Shown: positions 1 through 7,930 of the stretch, one piece after another
Layout: each line of letters begins with the position of its first letter
How positions within the stretch are numbered: the first letter of the stretch is position 1
DNA from: Streptosporangium pseudovulgare
Lineage (GTDB): Bacteria; Actinomycetota; Actinomycetes; Streptosporangiales; Streptosporangiaceae
Direction: 5' to 3'
Assembly (NCBI RefSeq): GCF_014648055.1
Contig: NZ_BMQJ01000013.1
Coordinates: forward strand, 62,001 to 126,000
Length of the DNA stretch: 64,000 nucleotides
Position numbers and translations under genes: made by a program
The notes under the pieces: model-generated
Seen by the model: only the letters and a program-made list of their open reading frames with translations
What the model was told of the DNA's origin: nothing
Databases searched by the model: none

Positions 1-1
1 G

Positions 2-190
2 CCGTTCCGGCCGTACGTGCTGTGGATGCGGCTGCGGGCGGCGCTGTCCTCCCTGTCGGAAGGCGCGACGCTCACCGAGGCCGCACACACGGCGGGATTC
101 GCCGACGCAGCCCATCTGACCAGGGTGGTTCGCCGGATGATGGGTCAGGCGCCCTCCAGCCTGGCAGCCGGCGTGCGATGGCTGACGTAG
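2..190 (+). CDS. AraC-family transcriptional regulator, C-terminal fragment
   Basis: The frame opens before the window and ends at TAG 188-190, leaving 62 residues. They match the second helix-turn-helix of AraC/XylS regulators: a GATLTEAAHTAGFADAAHLT segment (the usual 'ia..aGf.d.shf.r' helix) followed by R-R-M-M-G-x-A-P-S, the family's 'f.G.sP..yr' ending. The N-terminal sensor domain is outside the window, so the ligand cannot be inferred. The flavin monooxygenase gene begins about 50 bases downstream on the same strand, making it a plausible target or operon partner. Confidence 0.8.
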   Translation, partial: PFRPYVLWMRLRAALSSLSEGATLTEAAHTAGFADAAHLTRVVRRMMGQAPSSLAAGVRWLT

Positions 191-239
191 CAGGTTCGTT
201 CAAGCCAGGCCACCGCCGCGGCGGCCAGGCTTGGTTCTT

Positions 240-1271
240 ATGATTCTCGTGATTGGCGCCGGTCAGGCGGGCCTCGCGGCGGGCCGCGCGCTGCGCTTGA
301 CCGGGCACGACGTTCTCTTGCTGGAGGCCCACGCACGGCTGGGCGAATCCTGGCGGCGCCGGTGGGACTCCCTGCGCCTGTTCACCTCCGCCCGCCTGAG
401 CGCGCTGCCCGGCATGCCCTTCCCCGGCGCGGACCGCTACCCGGGCAAGGACGAGGTGGCCGACTACCTGCAGGCGTACGCGGCCCGTTTCGAGCTGCCG
501 GTCCAGCTCGACACCACCGTGTCCCTGCTGCGCCTCGGCCGCCGCGCAGGCTTCGAGGCCGTGACCGACAACGGCGTCCACACCGGCGACGGTGTCGTGG
601 TCGCCACCGGCCCGTTCCAGCGGCCTCGCATCCCCGACCTGCCGCTCCCACCCGAAGTCGTCTCGCTGCACAGCGCCGACTACCGCAACCCCGCACAACT
701 GCCCGACGGCCACGTCCTGGTCGTCGGCGGCGGCAACTCCGGCGTGCAAATCGCCGCCGAGCTCGCCGCGACCCGCCCGGTCACCCTCGCCCTCGGCGCC
801 CGGCAACCGGTCTTGCCCCAGCGTGTCCTCGGCACCGACCTCTTCACCTGGCTCCAGACACTCGGCCTGATCCGCGCGCCCGTCACCAGCTGGCTCGGCC
901 GCCGCGTCCGCAACCGCGATCCCCTGATCGGACTCGGCCCCCGAGGCCTGCTCCGGATGGGCGTGCGCATCGTCGGGCGCATCGCCGCCGCCGATGGCCC
1001 GTTGCTGCGCACCGCCTCCGGGGAAACCATCGCCCCGACCGCGGTGATCTGGGCGACGGGCTACCACGCCGACTACAGCTGGATCCGCATACCCGGCGCT
1101 TTGGCCGGCGGGCTGCCCATCCACTCGGCCGGGATCAGCCCGATACCTGGTCTGACCTATGTCGGGCTGCCCTTTCAACGCAGTCGCGGGTCCGCCCTGC
1201 TTGGCTGGGTGGGCGAAGACGCCGCCCTGGTCTCCGCGACGTATACGACCCGCTCCGCACCACGCGGGTGA
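240..1271 (+). CDS. Flavin-containing monooxygenase-like NAD(P)/FAD oxidoreductase
   Basis: A 343-residue flavoprotein. The FAD-binding Rossmann motif GAGQAGLAAG lies at the extreme N-terminus and a second nucleotide motif, VVGGGNSGVQIAAELA, near residue 165, the two-dinucleotide layout of CzcO/FMO-type monooxygenases. A late ATGYHADYSW motif matches the conserved 'ATGY..d..w' of this group. ATG 240 is preferred because it puts the FAD strand at the N-terminus; an in-frame TTG at 231 would add three residues. Substrate unknown. It follows the AraC-type regulator closely, and a 397-base gap separates it from the encapsulin cluster, so I do not assign it to that cluster. Confidence 0.82.
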   Translation: MILVIGAGQAGLAAGRALRLTGHDVLLLEAHARLGESWRRRWDSLRLFTSARLSALPGMPFPGADRYPGKDEVADYLQAYAARFELPVQLDTTVSLLRLGRRAGFEAVTDNGVHTGDGVVVATGPFQRPRIPDLPLPPEVVSLHSADYRNPAQLPDGHVLVVGGGNSGVQIAAELAATRPVTLALGARQPVLPQRVLGTDLFTWLQTLGLIRAPVTSWLGRRVRNRDPLIGLGPRGLLRMGVRIVGRIAAADGPLLRTASGETIAPTAVIWATGYHADYSWIRIPGALAGGLPIHSAGISPIPGLTYVGLPFQRSRGSALLGWVGEDAALVSATYTTRSAPRG

Positions 1272-1334
1272 CCTGCACGGGTGGTCGGGATGCCGCCGCG
1301 CCGCCGGTGTGACGTGTGTGCCGTATGGAAACCC

Positions 1335-1480
1335 ATGGTGTTGAAGTGACGTAAGCGCCAAAAGGTAAATATGTGGATATGACTATTTTTGTCTGTCCAA
1401 TACCGGCCATTAGTTCTCATTGACACCCCTAATGTATTTAGAGAACATTCAAAAAATCTCATCTGCCCCCTAGGAAACCC
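1335..1480 (+). promoter_or_regulatory. AT-rich promoter region of the encapsulin cluster
   Basis: The 1272-1668 gap holds no gene. Its middle is strikingly AT-rich for this genome. A consensus -35 TTGACA (1420-1425) is followed 17 bases later by GAACAT (1443-1448) as a -10. Two overlapping inverted repeats frame it: GTTCTC (1414-1419) with GAGAAC (1441-1446), and AATGT with ACATT around 1431-1448, so a repressor site over the promoter is plausible. Transcript start near 1455 would leave a leader of over 200 bases before the aminotransferase. Confidence 0.5.
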
Positions 1481-1668
1481 CCGGCCCGCCGGCCCCGCCG
1501 GACGGTGCCACCGGGACGGCCGTCTCGCGGCCCCCGGGACTTCCCCGCCTTCTACCGCCTTCACAAAAAGGTCACCGGTACGCGACCACGGCCCCGCCCG
1601 GGGTGGCGGCCGCGTGCCCGCGCACCGTCAACGACGGAAACCGACAGCCGACGACGAGGAGCTCGACG

Positions 1669-3120
1669 GTGGACGGCACAGGAGAGAGTTCGATACCGGT
1701 CCGGCCGCAGGCACGGACCGGGCAGACCGAGGACACGCGGCTGGCCCTGTACGGCGGCAGCCCCGTCCGGCGCGCACCGTGGCCCACCTACGACAAGGGA
1801 GCCGTCTTCGTCCATCCCGAGGACGAGGAGGCGGCGATGCGCGCCGTCCGCAGCCACCTCTACTTCCGCTACGACCATCGCGCCCAGCACGAAACCGAGT
1901 GCGGCGCGCTCGAGGAGGAACTGCGCCGCTACTTCGGCAGCAGGCACGCGCTGGCCGTGTCCAGCGGCACCGCCGCGCTCGCGCTCGCGATCATGGCGGC
2001 GGGCATCCCGCCGGGCTCGCTCGTCGCCTGCCCCGGCTTCACCTTCGTCGCCACCCCCAGCGCCATCGTGCTCGCCGGATGCACGCCCCTGCTGGTGGAG
2101 GTGGACGAGAACCTGCACATGGACCTCGACGACCTCCGCCGCCGCTGGACGCCGGAGATCAAGGCGATCCTGGTGGTCCACATGCGCGGCTTCGCCGCCG
2201 ACATGGAGGCGCTGGCGCGTTTCGCCGCCGAAATGGGCGTGCCGGTCATCGAGGACGCCGTGCCGGCCCTGGGCGCCGAACTGCGGGGCCGCAAGCTCGG
2301 CACCTTCGGCCTCGCGGGGGCCTTCAGCACCCAGTCCGACAAGTCGCTCAACTGTGGCGAGGGCGGATTCCTGGTCACCGACGACAGCGTGCTGTTCGCC
2401 CGCGCCGTCGTCCTCTCGGGCGCCTACGAGGGCCGCTTCCGCCGGCACTTCCCGGACGGCGACCCGCCGATCGGCACCGATCTGGACCTGCCTCTGCTCA
2501 GCTTCCGGATGGACGAGATCCGCGCGGCGCTGCTCCGCTCCGAGCTGGAACGGCTGCCGGTCCGCCTGGAACGCTTCCGCGCCAACTACTCCTACGTGGC
2601 CGCGGCACTGGCCGGCGTCCCGGGGATCGAGATCCGGCAGCCGGTCGCCCCCGGCGCCTACCTCGGCGAGGCGTTCATCTTCCGGGTCCCGGGCGGGGAC
2701 GCCGAATGGTTCGCCCGCGCGCTGCGCCACGAGGGCATCGACGCGCGCAACCTCGGCTCCGACGAGGACGTCAACGTCCGCGTCTTCTGGAACTGGCGGT
2801 TCATGTTCGGCGGCCTGACCGCCGAGCAGGTCAGGGCGCTGCTGCCGGCCACGACGCGTCACCTGCGGGAGGCGGTCGACGTCCCGCTGTCGTCCAGCCT
2901 GTCGCCGGACGACTGCGACCAGCTCATCCGCGCGGTCCGCAAGGTCGCGGAGGCCGCCCGCCCGGCCGCCGGCCCCCCGCCGGAGGCGCTCGCCGTACCG
3001 GCCGTAGAAACAGCGGGAACGGCGGGACCGCTGCCCGTGCCGGACACCGTGCCGCCCGCGGGGGCGAGTGCCGTACCGGGCGGCGACACGGCCGGCGTCG
3101 CGCGGGCCGGGCGGCGGTGA
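1669..3120 (+). CDS. DegT/DnrJ/EryC1-family PLP aminotransferase with disordered C-terminal tail
   Basis: A 483-residue fold-type I PLP enzyme of the sugar/AHBA aminotransferase family. Visible marks are SSGTAAL, the P-G-F-T-F-V-A-T segment, VIEDAVPALGAE (the Asp that contacts the pyridine nitrogen), and FSTQSDK, whose Lys225 is the expected Schiff-base residue, followed by the family's GEGG. GTG 1669 is chosen because GAGGAG lies seven bases upstream; an in-frame GTG at 1603 lacks this. Catalytic homology ends near residue 427, and the last ~56 residues are Pro/Ala/Gly-rich and probably unstructured, which is unusual for the family. It is the first gene of the encapsulin cluster and its stop overlaps the MFS start. 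Likely transfers an amino group to a keto intermediate. Confidence 0.85.
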   Translation: MDGTGESSIPVRPQARTGQTEDTRLALYGGSPVRRAPWPTYDKGAVFVHPEDEEAAMRAVRSHLYFRYDHRAQHETECGALEEELRRYFGSRHALAVSSGTAALALAIMAAGIPPGSLVACPGFTFVATPSAIVLAGCTPLLVEVDENLHMDLDDLRRRWTPEIKAILVVHMRGFAADMEALARFAAEMGVPVIEDAVPALGAELRGRKLGTFGLAGAFSTQSDKSLNCGEGGFLVTDDSVLFARAVVLSGAYEGRFRRHFPDGDPPIGTDLDLPLLSFRMDEIRAALLRSELERLPVRLERFRANYSYVAAALAGVPGIEIRQPVAPGAYLGEAFIFRVPGGDAEWFARALRHEGIDARNLGSDEDVNVRVFWNWRFMFGGLTAEQVRALLPATTRHLREAVDVPLSSSLSPDDCDQLIRAVRKVAEAARPAAGPPPEALAVPAVETAGTAGPLPVPDTVPPAGASAVPGGDTAGVARAGRR

Positions 3121-4400
3121 TGAGCGTACAGACCACGGGAAGCGGGATCCCCCGCCTCGCCCTCGTCGGGGTCTTCGGCGGGCTCTTCTGCGGATACGTG
3201 GGCCTCAGCGCGGTGATCCCGGTGCTGCCGGGCTTCGTCCGGGAACGCTACGGCGCCCCCGACGTCGCGGTCGGCCTGGTGGTCATGGCCACCGCGTTCA
3301 CCGCGCTGCTGGTTCGGCCCGTCGCGGGTCACCTGGCCGACCGCCACGGCCACCGCCTCGTCATGCTGGCGGGCGCGCTGATCATCGCGGTGGGCGGCGT
3401 CCTGTACTTCCTGCCGTTCGGCGTGGCCGGGCTCGTCCCGCTGCGCCTGCTGCTCGGCGTGGGGGAGGCGGCGCTGTTCACCGCGGGCGCCGTCTGGACC
3501 GTGGCGCTCGCCCCGCACGAGCGCCGCGGCCAGCTCATCGGCCTGTACGGCGTGAGCATGTGGGGCGGCATCTCCGCGGGCACCTTCCTCGGGGCGGTGA
3601 TGCTGCCGCTCGGTTACGGCGCGGTGTGGGCCTTCAGCGGCGCGGCCGCGCTCGTCGGCCTCCTGCTGATCAGCGCGTCCCCGGTGCACGCCCGCGCCGG
3701 GCGGTCCGGCGAGGTTTCCGGCGGCACGGTTTCCGGTGGGGTCTCCGCCGACGGAGCCTCCGGTGACGGGACTTCCGGTGACGGGAAACGGGGCGCCGGC
3801 CCGGCGGGCGGCGGGCGGCGGGGGAGCGGGCACCGCCTGCTGGTGCGCCCGGCACTGCTGCCCGGAACGGCGCTGGCCCTGGCCGCCGCAGGGTACGCCG
3901 GTCTCGCGGCCTTCGTCGTCCTGCACCTGAGGGCCCGCGGCATCGACTCCGGAGTCGCCGTGCTCAGCTGCTTCAGCGCCGTCTACGCCGGCACGAGGCT
4001 GTTCATCGGCCACCTGCCGGACCGGCTCGGGCCGCGCCGGGTCGCGGTCTGGTGCGGCGTCGGCGAGGCCGCCGGCCTGCTGGTCGTCGCGGTGGCCCCG
4101 AACCTGCCGGTCGCCCTGATCGGCAGCGTGATCACAGGGGTGGGGTTCTCGCTGCTGCACCCCTCGCTCGCCCTGATGGTGATGGACCTGGCCGACCCCG
4201 CCGAGCAGGGGGCGGCGATCGGCGCCTACACCTCCTTCTGGGACCTGGGCCTCGCCCTCTGGGGCCCGCTGATCGGAGCGGTGGCGACGGGATTCGGCTA
4301 CCCGGCCGTGTTCGTCGCCGGCGCCGCCTGCGCCGTGGCGGCCGTGGCCGTGGCGCTCCGTGTCCGCAGGCCGGCCGTACGGCCGGCGACCATCGGCTGA
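3120..4400 (+). CDS. MFS transporter, probable product exporter
   Basis: A 426-residue major facilitator protein with about twelve hydrophobic helices. The loop between helices 2 and 3 has the MFS motif A form (GHLADRHGHR). A ~50-residue Gly/Ser/Asp-rich hydrophilic loop separates the two six-helix halves. Its ATG shares one base with the aminotransferase stop, so the two are co-translated; GTG 3117 is an alternative start. Its position between biosynthetic genes suggests export of, and self-resistance to, the cluster product. The substrate cannot be read from sequence. Confidence 0.85.
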   Translation: MSVQTTGSGIPRLALVGVFGGLFCGYVGLSAVIPVLPGFVRERYGAPDVAVGLVVMATAFTALLVRPVAGHLADRHGHRLVMLAGALIIAVGGVLYFLPFGVAGLVPLRLLLGVGEAALFTAGAVWTVALAPHERRGQLIGLYGVSMWGGISAGTFLGAVMLPLGYGAVWAFSGAAALVGLLLISASPVHARAGRSGEVSGGTVSGGVSADGASGDGTSGDGKRGAGPAGGGRRGSGHRLLVRPALLPGTALALAAAGYAGLAAFVVLHLRARGIDSGVAVLSCFSAVYAGTRLFIGHLPDRLGPRRVAVWCGVGEAAGLLVVAVAPNLPVALIGSVITGVGFSLLHPSLALMVMDLADPAEQGAAIGAYTSFWDLGLALWGPLIGAVATGFGYPAVFVAGAACAVAAVAVALRVRRPAVRPATIG

Positions 4401-4415
4401 AGCCAGGGAGCCCCC

Positions 4416-5405
4416 ATGGACACACCGTCGCCCCTCACGATCCTGTGCATCACCGGATGGTGCCGCAACGGCAGCACCATCATCGGCAACGTCCTCAACG
4501 AGATCCCGGGGTTCTTCCACGTGGGTGAGCTGCACTTCCTGTGGAGGAACAGCGTCGGCAAAGGCGCCAACAACCTGTGCGGCTGCGGCGAGACGCTGAC
4601 CCGCTGCCCGATCTGGTCGGAGATCCTGGAGACCGTCCGCCCGGCCGGGATGACGGCGCACGAGCACGCCGCCGCCGTCGTCCGCCGCCAGCTCTCCTGC
4701 GTTCGGACTCGGCACACCTGGCGCGTGCTCGGCCGCGGGCCGTACCGCGACGACATCCGCGAGCACGCCGCCCTGATGACCCGGACCTACCACGCCATCG
4801 CCGAGCGAACCGGAGCGCGGGTGATCGTGGACACCACGAAGATCCCCGGCGAGGCCGCCCTGCTGCCCCACCTCGACGGGGTGCGGCCGTACTACGTCCA
4901 CCTCGTACGGGACCCCCGGGCGGTGGCCCACTCCTGGCGCCGGCCCAAGGAGTACGTCTACGCCATGTCCGCGGCGAAGAGCACCGCCTACTGGGACGGC
5001 TTCAACCTGGCCTCCCGGGCCATCACCCGGCGCCACCCGGAGCGGTCGCTCCTCCTGCGCTACGAGGACTTCGCCGCCGACCCGGCGGGGACCGTCGAGA
5101 CACTCCTGCGGCTCTGCGGCGCCGACCCGGCCGGCAACCCGGTGCGGGACCGGGCCGTCGAGCTGCGCCCCAACCACACGGTCACCGGCAACCCCGACCG
5201 CTTCCGCACCGGCGTGACCGTCATCCGGGACCGGGACGACGCCTGGCGGACGGGCCTGCCTGCCACGGCCAGGCTGGCGGCGACGGCGCTGTCGTGGCCG
5301 CTCCTACGGCATTACGGCTACCGGCACGGCGACGCCCCGGCCACCGGCACCCCACGAGGCACGCCGGCGCCCGGCCCGAAGAACGCCGCCAGGGGGCGCC
5401 ACTGA
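4416..5405 (+). CDS. PAPS-dependent sulfotransferase
   Basis: A 329-residue sulfotransferase-fold protein. The 5'-phosphosulfate loop is CRNGSTIIGN at residues 16-25, and the 3'-phosphate motif is HLVRDPRAVAHSW around residues 160-175, both where the family has them. It should transfer sulfate from PAPS to a hydroxyl or amine of the cluster product. An AGGGAG ribosome site precedes the ATG, 15 bases after the MFS stop. The last ~25 residues, after the final conserved helix, are Gly/Pro/Ala-rich and probably disordered. Sulfotransferases are, as I recall, among the enzymes recurring beside Family 3 encapsulins. Confidence 0.85.
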   Translation: MDTPSPLTILCITGWCRNGSTIIGNVLNEIPGFFHVGELHFLWRNSVGKGANNLCGCGETLTRCPIWSEILETVRPAGMTAHEHAAAVVRRQLSCVRTRHTWRVLGRGPYRDDIREHAALMTRTYHAIAERTGARVIVDTTKIPGEAALLPHLDGVRPYYVHLVRDPRAVAHSWRRPKEYVYAMSAAKSTAYWDGFNLASRAITRRHPERSLLLRYEDFAADPAGTVETLLRLCGADPAGNPVRDRAVELRPNHTVTGNPDRFRTGVTVIRDRDDAWRTGLPATARLAATALSWPLLRHYGYRHGDAPATGTPRGTPAPGPKNAARGRH

Positions 5406-5415
5406 TCGGACCCGC

Positions 5416-5815
5416 GAGGGGGCGCCGGTGTCTGGACCCGTGAGGGGGCGCCGGTGTCTGGACTGAGGAACGCAGGAGCGGAGCGACGGAGTGACGAGGG
5501 AAGACGCCGGGTCTGAGCCCCCGAGCCGCGACGCGCAGCGTCGCCATGAACACAGCGAGGGGGCGCCGGTGTCTGGACCGAGGAACGCAGGAGCGGAGCG
5601 ACGGAGTGACGAGGGAAGACGCCGGGCTTGAGCCCCCGAGCCGCGACGCGCAGCGTCGCCATGGGCCCGTGAGGGGGCGCCGCTGACTGGACTGAGGAGA
5701 GAGTGAGCGCAGCGAGTGATCGACGAGGGAAGTCAGCGGTCACCAGCCCCCGAGCCGCGACACGAAGTGTCGCCATCAGCACAGCCCCGAGCTGCGACGC
5801 GCAGCGTCGTAATGA
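5416..5815 (+). repeat. Tandem array of a ~115-bp structured repeat element
   Basis: This fills the 445-base gap between sulfotransferase and SDR. After a short 5' partial (5416-5441) come copies A (5442-5556) and B (5557-5670), nearly identical, and the diverged copy C (5671-5785), then an extra 3' hairpin (5786-5815). Each copy has an outer GGGGGC/GCCCCC pairing, an inner 9-bp stem (CCGGTGTCT with AGACGCCGG in A and B; CCGCTGACT with AGTCAGCGG in C) and a 7-bp hairpin (GCGACGC-GCA-GCGTCGC; GCGACAC-GAA-GTGTCGC in C). The stems change in a compensatory way. A full copy lies at 14772-14888 and partial copies at 11078 and 12289. Confidence 0.8.
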
Positions 5816-5850
5816 GAACAACGTCGCAGTGAACACAGAGAGGATCACGA

Positions 5851-6678
5851 TTGGACCTGGGCCTTGCGAACAAGGTCGCGCTCGTCGCCGGCGGTTCCAG
5901 CGGGCTCGGCCTCGCCGCCGCCAGGGAGCTGGCCAGGGAGGGCGCGCACGTCGCGATCGGTGCCCGCGACCCCGACCGGCTCCGGGAGGCCGAGCGCGCC
6001 GTCAAGGAGGTGGCGTCCGGCCACGTCCATGTCCGGAGCGTGGACATCACCGACGGGCAGGCGGCGCGCCGCTGGGTGGACGAGGTGGCCGCCGACCTCG
6101 GAGCCCTGCACATCGTCCTCGTCAGCGGCGGCAGCCCCCCGATCGGCCCGGCCTCGCGTTTCGCGACGGGTGACTACGAGGCGGCCGTCGGCAAGGTGCT
6201 GCTGCCCGCGGTGGATCTCGCCCTCGCGGCGCTGCCGTACCTGAGGGCCGCCGGATGGGGCCGGCTGCTGTTCGTGGCCTCGGAGACGGCGAGCGTCCCC
6301 ATCCCGCCACTGGCGCTCTCGGGCGTGACCCGCGCGGCCCTGGTGCGTTTCGCCCAGGCGCTCGCCGCGGAGGTCGGGCGCGATGGCATCACCGTCAACG
6401 TGCTGGCTCCCGGCGGGGCCCGTACCCCGCCGATGGAGCGGGCCGCGGCCCGGCTGGCTGCGGGCGGCGACGTGGAGGAGCGGCTGCGCGCCATGGGCCA
6501 CCACAACGCCGTCGGCCGCCTGGCCCGCCCCGAGGAGATCGCCGCGGTGGTGGCCTTCCTCGCCGGGGAGCGGGCGTCCTTCGTCACCGGCGCGGTGCAC
6601 CTGATCGACGGCGGCGCCGCCGTCGTGGGGCCGGAGTTGCCGCACCTGTCGGGCGCGGGGGAGAACACCTACACCTGA
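5851..6678 (+). CDS. SDR-family oxidoreductase with atypical active site
   Basis: A 275-residue short-chain dehydrogenase/reductase. The cofactor motif GGSSGLG sits near residue 14, and the C-terminal A-x-F-L-A-G-E-R-A-S-F-V-T-G, ending in IDGG, is typical of FabG-like members. The usual YxxxK is not seen: the region after the VASETAS strand reads ALSGVTRAAL, placing Ser and Arg where Tyr and Lys are expected. A related group of FabG-like SDRs has this variant; whether it uses another proton donor or is non-catalytic is open. The start is TTG 5851 with AGAGGA upstream. It follows the structured repeat array and belongs to the encapsulin cluster by orientation. Confidence 0.8.
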   Translation: MDLGLANKVALVAGGSSGLGLAAARELAREGAHVAIGARDPDRLREAERAVKEVASGHVHVRSVDITDGQAARRWVDEVAADLGALHIVLVSGGSPPIGPASRFATGDYEAAVGKVLLPAVDLALAALPYLRAAGWGRLLFVASETASVPIPPLALSGVTRAALVRFAQALAAEVGRDGITVNVLAPGGARTPPMERAAARLAAGGDVEERLRAMGHHNAVGRLARPEEIAAVVAFLAGERASFVTGAVHLIDGGAAVVGPELPHLSGAGENTYT

Positions 6679-6908
6679 CCGCCATCGGACGACCGACCGC
6701 CACGACCCCTGGCCGCCATCGGACTCCTGTCGCGAGGGGATCCCCTTGGGGCCGGGGCTCCCCTGACCGCCACGGATCTTCGATCGCCATTGAACCCCTG
6801 ATCGACGCGAGGCGTCCCGGAGACGTCCCGTGCGAGGCATCCGACCGGGATCCTCGTACGGGACGCCGCCGGACGGGGGACACGAGACACCACGGAGACA
6901 AGGAGCAC

Positions 6909-7742
6909 ATGATGTCGCTGACCAGTCATGTCTACACCGAGAAGGACGTCGGGGACTTCTTCGACCAGACCACGCAGACCTACCTCACCTTCTGGGACAG
7001 CGAGGGTGTCCTGCACACGGGGTACTTCACCGGCGACGCCGATGAGGACTACCGCGCGGCCGCCGAACGGACCTCCGACATCATGGCGGCCGAGGCCGGG
7101 ATCGATGAGACCTCCCATGTGCTCGACGTGGGCTGCGGCTGCGGCAACTTCCTGATCCACCTCGCCGATCGGTACGGCTGCCGCGGGGAGGGGCTCGACC
7201 TGAGCGCCGAGCGCGTCGCGTTCGCCAGGAAGCTGGCCGGGGACCGTCCCGGCATCGCCTTCCGGCACGGCTCGGCGACGCGCATGCCGTACGAGGACGG
7301 TTCCTTCACCCATGTCGTCAGCCAGGACGCGCTCTTCCTGGTGCCGGACAAACCGCGCAGCCACGCGGAGATCAACCGCGTCCTGCAGCCCGGCGGGACC
7401 TTCGCCTTCTCCGACTTCCTCCAGCCCAGGGAGGACATCGGTGAACGCGCCCGCAAGCACGTCTACGACCGGGTGCGGTGGAGCGGCGGCTACTCGCTCG
7501 TCGGTTACCAGCGGGCCCTGGAGGACGCCGGGTTCGAGATCCTCCTCGCCCGCAACCTCGAAGATCACATCAGGCAGACCTACCGGGTGCTGGGGAAGAC
7601 CGCGCGTGAGCGGGCCGAGACGACGCCGGACGCCGCGGCGCGCGACTGGATGCTCGCCTTCGCCGAGTCCTGCGGTGAGATCCAGGCGGCCATCGACCGG
7701 GGGGAGTTCGGCTGGGGGGTCTTCGTCGCCCGCAGACGCTGA
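6909..7742 (+). CDS. SAM-dependent class I methyltransferase
   Basis: A 277-residue methyltransferase. Motif I is VLDVGCGCGN at residues 71-80, then an acidic motif II (GEGLDLS) and a post-I region with SQDALFLVPD; the N-terminal FFDQTTQTYLTFW helix resembles glycine/sarcosine N-methyltransferases and UbiE-like small-molecule methyltransferases. An AAGGAG site precedes tandem ATGs at 6909 and 6912. Probably N- or O-methylates an intermediate of the cluster; I cannot decide which. No terminal extension, unlike several neighbours. The 230 bases before it hold no gene, only a GGGGATCCCC palindrome and G/C-rich hairpins. Confidence 0.83.
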   Translation: MMSLTSHVYTEKDVGDFFDQTTQTYLTFWDSEGVLHTGYFTGDADEDYRAAAERTSDIMAAEAGIDETSHVLDVGCGCGNFLIHLADRYGCRGEGLDLSAERVAFARKLAGDRPGIAFRHGSATRMPYEDGSFTHVVSQDALFLVPDKPRSHAEINRVLQPGGTFAFSDFLQPREDIGERARKHVYDRVRWSGGYSLVGYQRALEDAGFEILLARNLEDHIRQTYRVLGKTARERAETTPDAAARDWMLAFAESCGEIQAAIDRGEFGWGVFVARRR

Positions 7743-7755
7743 CCGTGCCGACATC

Positions 7756-7818
7756 GACCGCGCCGACCGCGCCGACCGCGCCGACCGCGCCGACCGCGCC
7801 GACCGCGCCGACCGCGTC
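7756..7818 (+). repeat. Seven tandem 9-bp units between methyltransferase and encapsulin
   Basis: Six perfect GACCGCGCC units and a seventh with one change (GACCGCGTC) immediately follow the methyltransferase stop. The 9-bp period preserves reading frame, so this may be a coding expansion read past an ancestral stop or simple slippage. The remaining gap to the encapsulin start (to 7930) holds no other feature I recognise. Confidence 0.75.
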
Positions 7819-7930
7819 GGCCATCACCGGCCGTGGCGGGCCGTGATCGACCGCGATCGGCCGGAACGGGCCGTGGTCGACCGCAGACCGGCACATCGAC
7901 CGTGACCAGCACCGCGACAGTGAGGACGCC

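Noticed and set aside
2859-5177. Very long open frame on the minus strand opposite the aminotransferase, MFS and sulfotransferase genes
   Set aside because: It is antisense to three genes with clear family motifs, is dominated by Arg/Gly/Pro/Asp, and has no recognisable domain; a high-GC artefact.
5442-5785. Coding sequence within the tandem repeat array
   Set aside because: Frames through the copies are long only because the unit is GC-rich; 115- and 114-bp units do not keep phase and the stems, not the codons, are conserved.
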